The position numbers and the translations under genes are program-made. A stretch of 64,000 nucleotides of DNA from Apus apus. Its lineage: Eukaryota > Chordata > Aves > Apodiformes > Apodidae. Shown here piece by piece: positions 1-11,245 of this stretch (positions within the stretch are counted from its first letter, which is position 1; each line of letters starts with the position of its first letter). The notes beneath the pieces were generated by a model. The model had not been told where the DNA came from and did no database searches. It worked only from the letters and a program-made list of their open reading frames with translations. Where the stretch lies: NCBI RefSeq assembly GCF_020740795.1, contig NC_067289.1, positions 21,782,608 through 21,846,607 on the forward strand, written 5' to 3'.

Positions 1-3000
1 AGGGGAGCGGCGCTGCCCGGGGCCTCTTCTTAGCCTTGGCCTGCCTGAACCCGCTAGCCAGACCACTTTGCCTGGAGGCCATGGCCAGAAGCACCCCAGC
101 ATTTGAGCACAGAGCAAAGGGTGCTGCCGTTGTTCGGCGTATCCGAAAGAGAAGGAGCAAGAGCGGAGGGTTCTCGTGCTGGTGGAGGTGGCCCGGGCAG
201 CCTGCACCGCTCACCACATTCTGCTCTCAACTACAGCCCCCGGCCACCCACTGAGTTCAGTGGGGGCACTGAGTGCTGCTTGAAAGGTATTTGAAGCCTG
301 ATTCAAATGAAGGCATGTGGGCACTAAAGGAAAACAGAGAAGTGGTGTTGAGTGGGTAATGCATTCTCATGGACCAGGCTGTCAGCTGTAAAGCCAGAGT
401 CAGTTGAGCCCCCTGGGATATTGATGGGCAATGCTAACCATCATCCATCCTCTGAAATAAGAGAGTCCCAAATTAACACCTTTTTCACCATAAGATAATA
501 TTTTAAATGCATGTGAGCATCTGGCAATGGTGAAGATTTAGATGTTTTTGGGAAAAGACCAAACATTTCTGACTTAGCCTTTAACTCGCCTCACACATTC
601 ACTGCTGTGCACACACTCCTGGTAACTGCAGGACTCTTATGGGAAGCACCAGTATCAGCAGCCTTCTTCCTCTAGAAGTAGAAGGTATGAAAGAAGGAAG
701 ATGTGCTGGTTAGTTCACTTGTTCTCTTGGATAAAACATGAGCAATGCATTTTGTTTAATGAGGTGCTTTGTTAAGAAGAGAGCACATAAATCAGTGTCG
801 AAATAGAGGCAGCGTGTGGGCTAAATTGAAGTTCAATGAGCTCTGCAATTTTGGAAACCAATCTGACTTGATTCCAGCAAATATTAAATCTAAAGAAGTC
901 TTTGCAATTAAAAGTAATTAAAGAGCACTGATAGTGCTAACTTATGTATTATGTCACCCTCAGTAATAACATTTCAAACACATGTGGAACTACAGAGCAC
1001 TTTCTTTCTAGTTGTCAGATTGTTTTTGGTCCAAGAGCAACTCAGTGAAGCCGTTTAATCCTACAAAGTGCTCATTAGTTAGAGAAAATGATAGCATCAA
1101 AGAATTAACCATCCCCAGGCAAAGCTTTAACTAGGAAACACAAGTTATCTGATGATATTGTCTGGGAGTATTATTGCTGTTATAACTTCCAAATTAGTTA
1201 TTAAAAACTAATTAATCTGATTTTTAAAAGTACTTCACTGTCTTTTGGTGTTGACCAAAGGAGGTGGATAGGCTGCCTGGAAGCATGTTAGAAATGGAAG
1301 GTGCAGGAAATAACTCATTCTCGCAGTCCATTGCTGTGAGAGGGAAGGGTTCAGTCCTAGCCCTCCAGCTGCCATTTTAAGAGGCTCTTGCACAGTCCTG
1401 AAGTCCTTTTTAAAGTTGAGAAGGCTCTAACCCAACTCAAAGGCTCAGTAAAGGGCCTATTGGATGCTCTAAATGGAAAGCATTGTTAAGCTGTTGAAAC
1501 TGTCATTTATTCTTATTTAGGAGAAGAAACAATCGCATCACAGAAGCTGCTATAGCGCTAATTAAAATAATTAGTTGTCATGGCTGCAGATTTGACTGGT
1601 ATTTCAATCCCAAACATGTTGACATCAAAAATTATACTTTTGAAATACCACATGCTCTCTCTAATCACGGTGAGGAGCCTTTCTTTAAAGGTGCAGAGAG
1701 CATTTGGAGAGAGGATTTGTAATACCCATCACATACCTGCAGGGAAGCAGGGATTGATCCTTTTGTCAAAAAGCCTAGATGTTTTTGTTATATGTATATT
1801 TGCAGGTCTGATGCAAAGCTCTCAGATGTCTACAGGAGTCTCTCCTCTCCATCAGCAGGCAGGGCAGGCAGGGCAGACCTGGGAGCAGAATGTGTGACTG
1901 CCCACCGGTGGGAGCCTGCCGGGAGGTGTGGGTCAGCAATAACCAAAGTGCAGATTGCTTGCAAAATATTCCTGCTTGGCGTTTCGAGAACAAACTGGGT
2001 TTGCATCTCAGCCAGAGAGGTTTTCCATCGTTTTCTTCACGTGTCGACGGGATAGATTTTAAGAGCTCCCTTTGCAACCGTAATTAATATTGCCCTGCTG
2101 GAACGGTAAACTGGAAATGCAGTAAATGAGAGTATGGCCATAAGACTATTGTGGAATTTAGTCTTTTTCAATGAGTTTCTTTCTCCCTAATCCTTTATCT
2201 CTGACCGAATGCACTGATGCCTACCTCGGTCACTAATATAGGGAGAAATGGTAAGACTGACAATTGCGATGCTTTGTTCGTCATGTGCATGTCTTGTGCA
2301 ACAGAGTTCTCTAACCCATTCTAATCTGAGCTCTCATGCTTTTCTGCCCTACTGCTTCCCCCTGCATTGCTATAAAAGCATGTAAGATAACAAAAAGTCT
2401 CTTTTCTACACGGTGCCTGCCATGTTCCTTGTTTTGAAATAGCAGTGTCTTTTATATGACTGTCGGGTCTGAGACCTCATCAAAGTCATGGTAAACTGAA
2501 AAATTGTTAATAGGCTTTGGGACTGCTCCTATCTTCTCGTTTCAAGGCTTTTTTCTTTTCTTTTGGTTTGGTTTTGCCCTTAGCTTGTAGGCTGCCACAT
2601 TTCGCATAAAGTGCTTAATGGGTCCCACTGAGGGATTTTTTTTGTTGTTGTTATCATTTTGATCATGTGGCTGAGTCAGAGCTGTGACTCCAAAGTCTGG
2701 CTGAGCTGGGCGCTTCTCCTCCTGCTCCTCACCGCCTCTCGGCAGCCGCCCGACGGCGGAGACTCACCATGGAAGCAGCTCTTGACGTGGGGATTGCACC
2801 ACTCCATGGGAGATGCTGTCATTGCTTCCTTCTCAAATGCATTTATTACAGAATAAATACAATTACGGGGCCTCTTTGAGAAGTTTGAAAGAAGAGAAAA
2901 CCCTGCAGGAGAAATCCTCCGAGCCAATCTTTGAAATGACATTGTTTTCCAGTTTACTATGATGGTGACTGAACTTCACCTTTTCCAACAAATATAATTT

Positions 3001-3299
3001 TTTCGTGTATATACATATAAGTGTGTGTATATCTATGCACATACACGTTCCAAACAGAATATGAAGAGGTTGGCTATTGATTTTTCAGTGAGCGTATATC
3101 AGTTTTGTTTTGTTTAATAAATGCTACATGCTACAAACATTGTCTTACGTTTGTCTCATGTTTGTAACAACTCTGTAAAGCTACTTCTTGTTGCTCGTGC
3201 TGTTAGCATTGGCTTTTGAAGAGTTGTATGTGACGTTATCCTTGCTTTAAATATAATAGCCATCGCTTCCTTGGTTTTTTTGCCCCCCATCCCCTTTAG
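1..3299 (+). other. TNIK: TNIK intron (3' part), upstream of first exon in window
   Basis: There is no exon here that matches TNIK. The stretch runs up to the acceptor at 3298-3299 (pyrimidine-rich, ending ttttag). The first 260 bases are moderately GC-rich. From about 480 to 2500 the sequence is AT-rich and not obviously repetitive, with five TAATTA motifs (915, 1209, 1559, 1568, 2081). A short open frame at 2659-2856 starts with a hydrophobic Leu-rich stretch, but I do not recognise it. Bases 3000-3050 hold a small TA/TG-rich patch. The intronic assignment is inferred from the phase-0 exon that follows, which begins in the middle of the TNIK protein. Confidence 0.8.
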
Positions 3300-6200
3300 G
3301 ATCTGACGGCCTTAGCCAAAGAGTTGAGGGAGCTGCGCATCGAAGAAACCAATCGCCCCCTGAAGAAGGTGACAGACTACTCCTCCTCCAGTGAGGAGTC
3401 GGAAAGCAGCGAGGAGGAGGAGGAGGAAGGGGAAAACGAGACGAATGATGGGACCGTGCCTGTCAGTGACATCCCACGGCTTATGTAAGAAGTGCTTTCT
3501 TTTGGGGAAGTGATCTGTGCAACCGCGATGTGTCTTCTGAGCACAGGCTGAGGCAGTTGGGGCTGTTCGGTCTGAAGAAGAGAAGGCTCTGAGGGGACCT
3601 CATAGCGGCCTTCCAGTACCTGAAGGGGGCTTACAGGAAAGCTGGGGAGTGTCTTTTTATAGAGGTTTGCAGTGAGAGGATGAGGGGTAATAGTTTTAAA
3701 CTGAAAGAAGAGAGATTTAGGTTAGAGATCAGGTGTAGATTCTTCAGTGTAAGGGTGGTGAGACACTGGAACAGGCTGCCCAGAGATGTTGTGGGGGCTC
3801 CATCCCTGGAGGTGTTCAAGGGCTCTGAGCAGCCTGTTCTAGTCGAAGGTGTCCCTGCCCATGCAGGGCAGTTGGAATTTGGTGATCTTTAAGATCCCTT
3901 CCAACTCAAAAAATTCTGTGATTCTGTCTTGGTCTGAAGGAGCAGTAGATGTGATATGGGACATGTCTAGAGCACCTTGGTGTGTGGTGGCTGGCTCTGG
4001 GAACGGTGTCACGATTGCAAGGGATAATTTACTCAGATTAGTCTTTTTCCTGGCTCAAACTGGAGAGGCTTTTTGTGAAAAATCAACATTATTTCCACTG
4101 CACATTCAGTGAACTCTGAGCTGATGGATCTGTTCTTGCTGATGAGCAAGGCAGATCTTTGGCCAGGGTGGGCACACCTGACCTCACCCGCACCTTGGTC
4201 CTGCCCACGGGGTCAGAGTGTTAAAGCTCTGTCTGCTCTGAGCTCTTGCCCCAAATCAAGCTGTGCTGAAGTACAGTACTTGGTGGCCTGCCCAGTGCCA
4301 GCTGGTGGAGCCAGGATTATAATAATCCAGAATCTTTGCCTTTGATTTTTGTCCTTGGCTCAGTCACTGTGCAGGCAGCAAAACATGCTGGGTGAAAATG
4401 TTGAAACGAAAAATCAGACTATGCTGCTGTGTCCCTGTTAGAGGTCATGGGACACAGGAGTTTATGTTAATTTTGAGACTGCACAGTGAGTGAATGAGTG
4501 GCTGAGGTAGCCCTGAAGTCCTAAATTTCATCAGCACGCAGTTTCCATGTCAGCCTTCAAGAAATCCCTGGACACAAGCAAGAGATGGCTTGCACAGCTC
4601 TGAGGAGAGGGAGCTGAAGGGAGTCATGATAGTCTTCAGATGGAGAAAAGGTATCTGCAGAGAAGGAAGGACTAAACAGTTCCTCCTGTCCATGGGGACA
4701 CAAAGTGATGGATGGTCTTATCCTGTGTCTCTGCTTTCTTATTTCTAAAACTGGAATAATTGTGTTACTTTCTCATCCTTTGGCGGGGTTGAAAAGCTAA
4801 TGGCAGGAAGGTGTGAGCTCCTCATGTGAAAGGTGCAGGAGGATGGCAGCTGGTGTTTGGAGTGCCTGTCCAGTTGTGTGTTTGATAGGATGCAGGCAAG
4901 GATCCATCACCAAGCCAGTCCCACCTTGGGATCCCCAGAGCTCACATCTCATGTTGGATCAGTAATCCCCTTGATTTGGCTTGCTTTGGCTTTTCAGGCT
5001 ACCGGCTCCCTCATGAGTCTCTGGGCATTGGCATGGAGGTGTGTGTGGGGGTGACATGTCAAAGAGGGAATTCCTTCATACCAGTGGGGAGCAGCTGGTC
5101 TGTGTGGCTTTTCCTTGCAGGGGGACAGGTCTCACCAACAACACCTTCATAACCACCCCCAGCATTTTCCAGGGCACAGGCAGGACTGGGTAATCCAGAG
5201 GCACTTTAGCATTTGCTTTTGGCTTTGTTTGAATTATATTTAAGCAGCTGGTCTGATAAGAATGTAATAATAAAGTAATGGTGGCTGCTCACTGCCTGCA
5301 ACATCTGCTCTCAAGTAGTCCTAAAATGTGATGTGTCTGAGCATAAATTCCAGCCTCTCTCTTGAAACAGGGACACAGAAATAAACTCGAAACCAAATAA
5401 TGGATTAGTGCTACACTTTCACCTGGAAAACTGCAGAGAGCTACAGGACACAACCTGTGCTCCTGCCCGCACCTCCCCTGCGCCCCATCCCCTCCCTTGG
5501 TGGCTGTTGTCATCAGATGTTCTGATGCACTGTTCCCTTGTCAGGGATTGAGATGGGGAATAAAGGGAGTGAGTTGTTTTTTAAAAACTTCCTTAAGTAG
5601 AAAAAATGACGTATGGTAGAGCAGGACTGCAGCTCCTCATTATCTCTTCATCAGTGCTCCTCTCAGCACCTTGGAGGACACAGGCCCTTCTCTTTAGTCT
5701 CCGTGCTCTGTCTGTAGCTTAATGACCTGACCTGGATCCTGTCTTTCTGAGAGCATAAATAATTTCCCTATACATTTAAGTGGGTATATTTACTAATTTT
5801 TCTTCCTGTGAGATATAAAGCCTTACCTTTATTGAAATAATACTGTCTCAGACAATTTTTCATCTAGTTTAGCAAAGGAAATACCATCCATCATTAATGC
5901 CTTTCCATTCTGTCCTCAGACCAACAGGAATTCCTGGAAGCAATGAGCCATACAACCTGGGAATGGTGACAACCCACGGGCTAGAGACTTCCCATGCAGA
6001 TACGTTTAGCAATATTTCAAGGGAAGGGACTTTAATGGTGAGGGAGGTAAGTTGTAAAACGAGTATTTCCATGGAGCATCTTCAGGAGGTTTTGCCCATG
6101 TAAGCCCAAAAACTAACAGTGCTGTGTGTCCGGAACACAAAATGACTGAGTAAATTGTGCTCATCAGCATTCTTGTAATGCAATTTACACTCAGAGCAAA

Positions 6201-9200
6201 TGTGACAAGTGCAAATGTTTCTCAGAACTACAAACAGCAGTGAATAGTAATGCTGGGGCACAGTGGGGAGGATGCTCATACAAATGGTTCTGACATAATC
6301 CCACAGTAGCTCCAAGCAACACATCTTCAATTTACAGCATTTTGTTAATACACTTGGAACTTGGCCCAAAGTTTCCCCCCTTCTTCCCAGCCTTTGCCAC
6401 CATGTAGCTGTAAGAGATGGGCAGTGTTTGTAGAGCATGTGGAGGGTTTTACCAGGGGATGGTCCTGCTTGGGGAGGACCACAGCCCCCATCCCACCCAC
6501 AAGCTGTCCTGCGCTCACCCAGCAAGCTGGCTGTGGGGGACACTGGGCATCCCACCTGGGTACCAACCCTTGTCCCCAGCTCTGGCTTTGCAGAGGTTAG
6601 GATGCAGTGGGAGCAATCCTGATGGATGGTGCTGCAGGAGGCAGAGGAAGGCTGTGGACAGTCTCTGCCAGCGTTCTTCATTTTCTGGGTTGCTGGAACA
6701 TGCTGGTGATGCTGCTGGAAATGCAGGGGGGTAGTGGATCCCAAACTGCAGCCCTGTGCTGGCTGCTTATTCTTTGCACCCAACAACTGGTGTAGTCATC
6801 GGAGGACAGACCCTGAGGTCACTGGGCTTTAGGTGAAGGGTTTTTCACTCTTTGGCAGGATGGGAAGGTGGATGAAGGTGATGGTAACGAGTGGTGGAAA
6901 GATAAGTGTTGTCAGGACTAGTCAGAAACTTGGTGAGCCTGTTCAGAGGGACTTATTCACTAATCCCAGTAAAGGGACAAGTCTCTGTAGCACCATCATT
7001 GATGTGCTCCAGGTAGGTGGGATTCATCAAAAATGGCAGACACCTCAAAATGATAGGCAGGGAAGGGAGAAACTTCCCAGCACTTTTCTTGCAAGAGTTG
7101 GGGTTGGAGAGGAAGGGGAACCCCAGGGAAGCCCTGGGAGCCTCGTGTGCAGAGCGAGCCCTGAAGCTCTGCCGCTGCTGCCGCTGTTCACTGCTGGTTT
7201 GGGTCACAGAAACATGCGGCGGGGGCTGCGTGGGCATTTGCAGTCAGGCTACTCGCTGCCATAGCTCTGCAGAGCCGTGAAGGCTAAAGCTGATCGAGGG
7301 GTCAGATTCTGCTGTCACCATGGCCACTGGCTGCATGGGAGGAGATCTGGCCATGGGATTTGCACCCACGGTGGCAAGAGCAGGATCTGCCCCTATGTTC
7401 CTCATCTCAAAACGATGGTGATCAGGCTTCTCTCGCTCTAACGTGGCTAATGACTCTGTATTCACTTTGTGATTAATCCTGCCTTTATTTCTCATGGGGT
7501 GGGGGGTTGGTTTGCTGCTTGCCAGATTGCATGAGGATGGAAACAGAGATGGTCCTTCTCCTGTGCTTGCTTTAGGAACTGGGGAACTGCCAACGACTTG
7601 GTTTTGTTTGGTTTTTTCTCTTCTTTTTCTCTTTTTGTTTTTTTTTCCCCCCTTCCCCCCCCTTCTCTTTCTTCCTCATGCCTTGTGTCTCTGCAGACCT
7701 CTGGTGAGAAAAAGCGTTCTGGCCATGCAGCCAGCAATGGCTTTGCAGGTCACATCAATCTGCCTGACCTGGTGCAGCAAAGCCACTCGCCGGCGGGCAC
7801 GCCGACCGAGGCCCTGGGGCGAGTCTCCACGCATGCACAGGACATGGACTCGGTGCCTGAAGTAGGTGGTGGGGGGCTCCTCTTTCTCCTTTGCATTGCT
7901 TTAAACAAACATTAACATCTCTGCCCCGGAAAGGGACTTTCCTGTTTCCCTCCCTGGTTTTTCTGGCTCTTCTCTTCTCTCTGTTTCTGGTCCACATGGG
8001 TGAGCGTAGCAGAAATACAAGGGAACCTGATGGGTTGTTGCTGTATGGATCTGTGGCTGAAGGTAGAAATGCCTAATAGGTCTTTTGTCAAGCCCACCAG
8101 CTGCACTTTTGGTGGAGATGGCTTGGATGCTGCCAACTGATGTGAAAGCCCCTTTTATTTTTCACTTCAACTGGCCCCAGCTTCCACCTGTGCAATCTCT
8201 GACACTTAACATGACTCAAAAGGTTACTGAAAACCAAAGCCAGAAAATTTTTGAATAGTTCTTCAGACTAGGAAGAAAATCTGCACACCTTTAAAATTAT
8301 GTGTTTCCAGCCATGACAAAGTATTTCCCCCTGGTAGCTGTTTAAGGAGTCCTAGAAAGCACAAAATGTGACACATAAGACAAGGGAATTGATGTGTCCT
8401 GCTTGCCAACACCAGCTGTGGGAACCAGGCACACAGTTCTCTGCTTTTCCAGAAGAAATCAATCCATTTGTTGCTAAATAAGCTAATTTATTTATTTTAA
8501 TTTTGTTGGTTATACGTCAAAAGTTCTGTCCTCATGCTCTCTTTCGTAGAAACTATGTACTCATTTCAGGGTTTACTTTTACTATCAGTATAAAAATTGC
8601 TTGACATTGTGCATTGATAAAATGTAAGAACAGATGGTGTGTGACTTGACCACAAGGTTTTATCTGTTTCCTCATTGCCTTTAAAAGCAGTAATGAGAAA
8701 CTTGATCCTGAAAGTAACACCTTCCACAGTCATCCTGGGACTCCCGAAATGGGGAGAAGGATTTGGTTTAAATATATTTCTTTATTTATAGAATACCAAC
8801 CAAGAAGATCTTTTCCATGTCTAAAACTGCATTTTTAGGGCTGACTGAGTGGGGAGTGGGTGTAAGGAGAATCTTGGGGATTTAGTTCTCAGGCTTCCAG
8901 GTGACTCATGGTGCTGTGAGCAAAAAGAAGGGAGCAAGGACTGCCTCCTGCTGCAGCTTGATGCTGTCTCTGTGGACCACCACGGAGGTTTAGAGGAAGC
9001 TGAACAGGACCTGGAGGAAGATGAGATCTTAATATTTAACTACTGGACTTGGAGTTATTAAAATCCCAGCTTCTTAGGAGAACAGCTGAACCTAAGCAAA
9101 GAAAAGAAATGCTTGGTGCAATGGGGTGAGGAGTTTCTTCATAATTCATCTGGTGGAAAGCACATCACTTTCAGCTGGAAAGCATCCCTGTAAATACTGA

Positions 9201-11245
9201 ATTCTTCCCCTCCTTGAATTGTTGGGGCTTTGTGGAAAAGAAATCCAGCTCAGGAAAAAGAAAATGTGTAATTTTTTGGATAGAAAAGAAGCTTATCTGA
9301 CATGTGCACACGTAAATGTGGTGTCTGTTCCTGCCGCCTTCTCTGCTGCAGGCTCTCAGTTACCATGTACTTCTGGGAAATCCATCTGTTTCTATGGAAA
9401 CAGGCAGGCTGTCAGGGCCATAGAGCTGAGAGGGAAGCAAGATGCATGGCATGGTGTTGGCAGGCATGGGGCATGGAAGCTGGCTCACCCAGCTGGGCTC
9501 CTTGCCAGCCCCAAAGCCTCCTTGGTGTCACCTTGGGCAGTCCTGATCCACAGGGGTGCTTCCACATCCTGTGGGTTTTTGTCCCTAAGCCTTTTTGTCC
9601 CTCACTGTAGGACAGGTACCAGCCCAGTTTCAGTAGGGATGTGTCAGAGTGGTGGGGTTCTCCATGGCACATGTTCCTGTGGCATGGGCTTGTTCCCATG
9701 GCAGTTGTCAGCAGGGGGGCTGCAGTGGTGGCACTGGGCATGTGGAACAGCCTGAGCTCTGGTGACTTGGTAACTTAAAAGCTGAGGAATCATAGAGCCA
9801 TAGAATACCAGGTTGAAAGGGACCTCAAGGATCATCTGGCAAAAGCACAGTCTAGATTAAGATGGTCCACAGGGAAGGAAAATGTCCCAGGGAAGAAAAA
9901 TGTGAGCAGTAGCTGGTGCTGCAGAATGACTTGGGGCCTGCTGCTGTTACAGCTCCTAATGGAGTTCATACATGAAGCATATACTGGGTACTGAAGTAGG
10001 AAAAATAAGCTGCTCAGTGAGGCAGGAGAACCATGTCACTTAGATGAAGGTCCTCGTCCCATTTTCTCCCTTAACAAAGCAGTGGCTTTAAAAAGAAACA
10101 ACGTGATGTTGCAGTTTGTTTCTCTGCAATTTCTCATGGCAAAGTATTAGCTGCGACATTCCCTGCAATACCTCCAGGTCAAGTTTTGTTAGCTTAGAAG
10201 TGGCTCCTTCCACAGTCCCACCTGGAATGCTGTGGACAATTTAAAGCACTTGATTGAAATTGCCAGCGACCTGTACGTGATGCCCCAGTGAGGTGTGCTG
10301 AAGGCCAGACTTTGGGAGAGATGGAGCAATGTCAGGGATGCCATCTTCTGATCAGCCTGAGTGTCCGAGGCATTGTCAAATACTCACTGTCCCAAAGCCC
10401 TCCCTAAAGCATCTCTCCAGGCCTGCTCCAGCACTTCAGCTCCTCCCAAACCTGGAGCAGCCAGATGAAAACTAGGCATTTGACTGAAGAGCTGACTTCT
10501 CCCATTTTCCCAGGGGCATCTGTGTCCAGCAGCTCCCTAGATAATGGGTGGAAAAATCAGAGGATATCAGCTGGATGAGCTCTCCTGCCTATATTTTACA
10601 GGTCCTGTGTGAGTTAGTGTTTGGCTTGGGCAGAAGGAAAGCAGCAGTCCCACCTTTTCCAGTTCTGAATTGCTCTGGTGGTCACTGGTCAGTGCCTGGG
10701 GCTCTCTGGGAACTCTCAGCACCATCCCGCCAAGCTCAGCTGCACAGTGGGAGAGTGGGAAGGGCAAAGCCTTGCCTGCCTGGCAGCCCAGAGCCCCCTT
10801 TCCAGGCAGGCGTGTTACACGCAGAGAAGTTGGGTTCTGCCTGCACTGACTTTTGCCCCTGGCCCTGCGGCATCTCCGCTCACCCGTCTCTGCACTTCTG
10901 CTGTGAGGAGAGAGCAGAGCCAGGCCCTGCTCCTCTTGTTTCCTCTTGCTCATGGACACTCACAAATCAAATGTAATGTTTTCCCTGATGAGTTACAGGG
11001 GAGGAGAAGCAAATATTGATAGAGGGCTTGAAAAGGGCACTGGGTCTCCTAATTAGGAAGTCTTACATATACATACACAAAATTAGTGATACTTCTGTGT
11101 TCTGAGCTCTCTTTGCTCTTTATGTTCCAGTATGGTATGGGAAGTAGCACCAAGGCCTCTTTCACCCCCTTTGTGGACACCAGAGTGTATCAGACCTCGC
11201 CTACTGATGAAGATGAAGATGAGGATGAAGAATCATCTGCAACTG
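3300..11245 (+). CDS. TNIK: TNIK intermediate-region exons (acidic/Ser-rich linker)
   Basis: Four exons (3300-3484, 5920-6046, 7697-7861, 11131-11245) encode the low-complexity linker between the kinase/coiled-coil part and the citron-homology domain. Visible features are the phospho-acceptor-like run [18 protein letters not shown] in the first exon, a segment with [10 protein letters not shown] and [20 protein letters not shown] in the third, and a second acidic run in the fourth. That run is encoded by alternating GAT/GAA codons at 11206-11232. Linker exons of this kinase family are often alternatively spliced. The second and fourth have lengths not divisible by three, so only the 165-base exon at 7697 could be skipped alone without a frameshift. 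Confidence 0.93.

Noticed and set aside
4540-4620. Possible CR1 piece (ttcaagaaatccctggacac)
   Set aside because: One short similarity without the neighbouring CR1 blocks. Could be coincidence.
6082-6786. 234-codon antisense frame in a TNIK intron
   Set aside because: Composition and content look random (Cys/His/Trp-rich), there is no recognised family, and it begins in ordinary intronic sequence.
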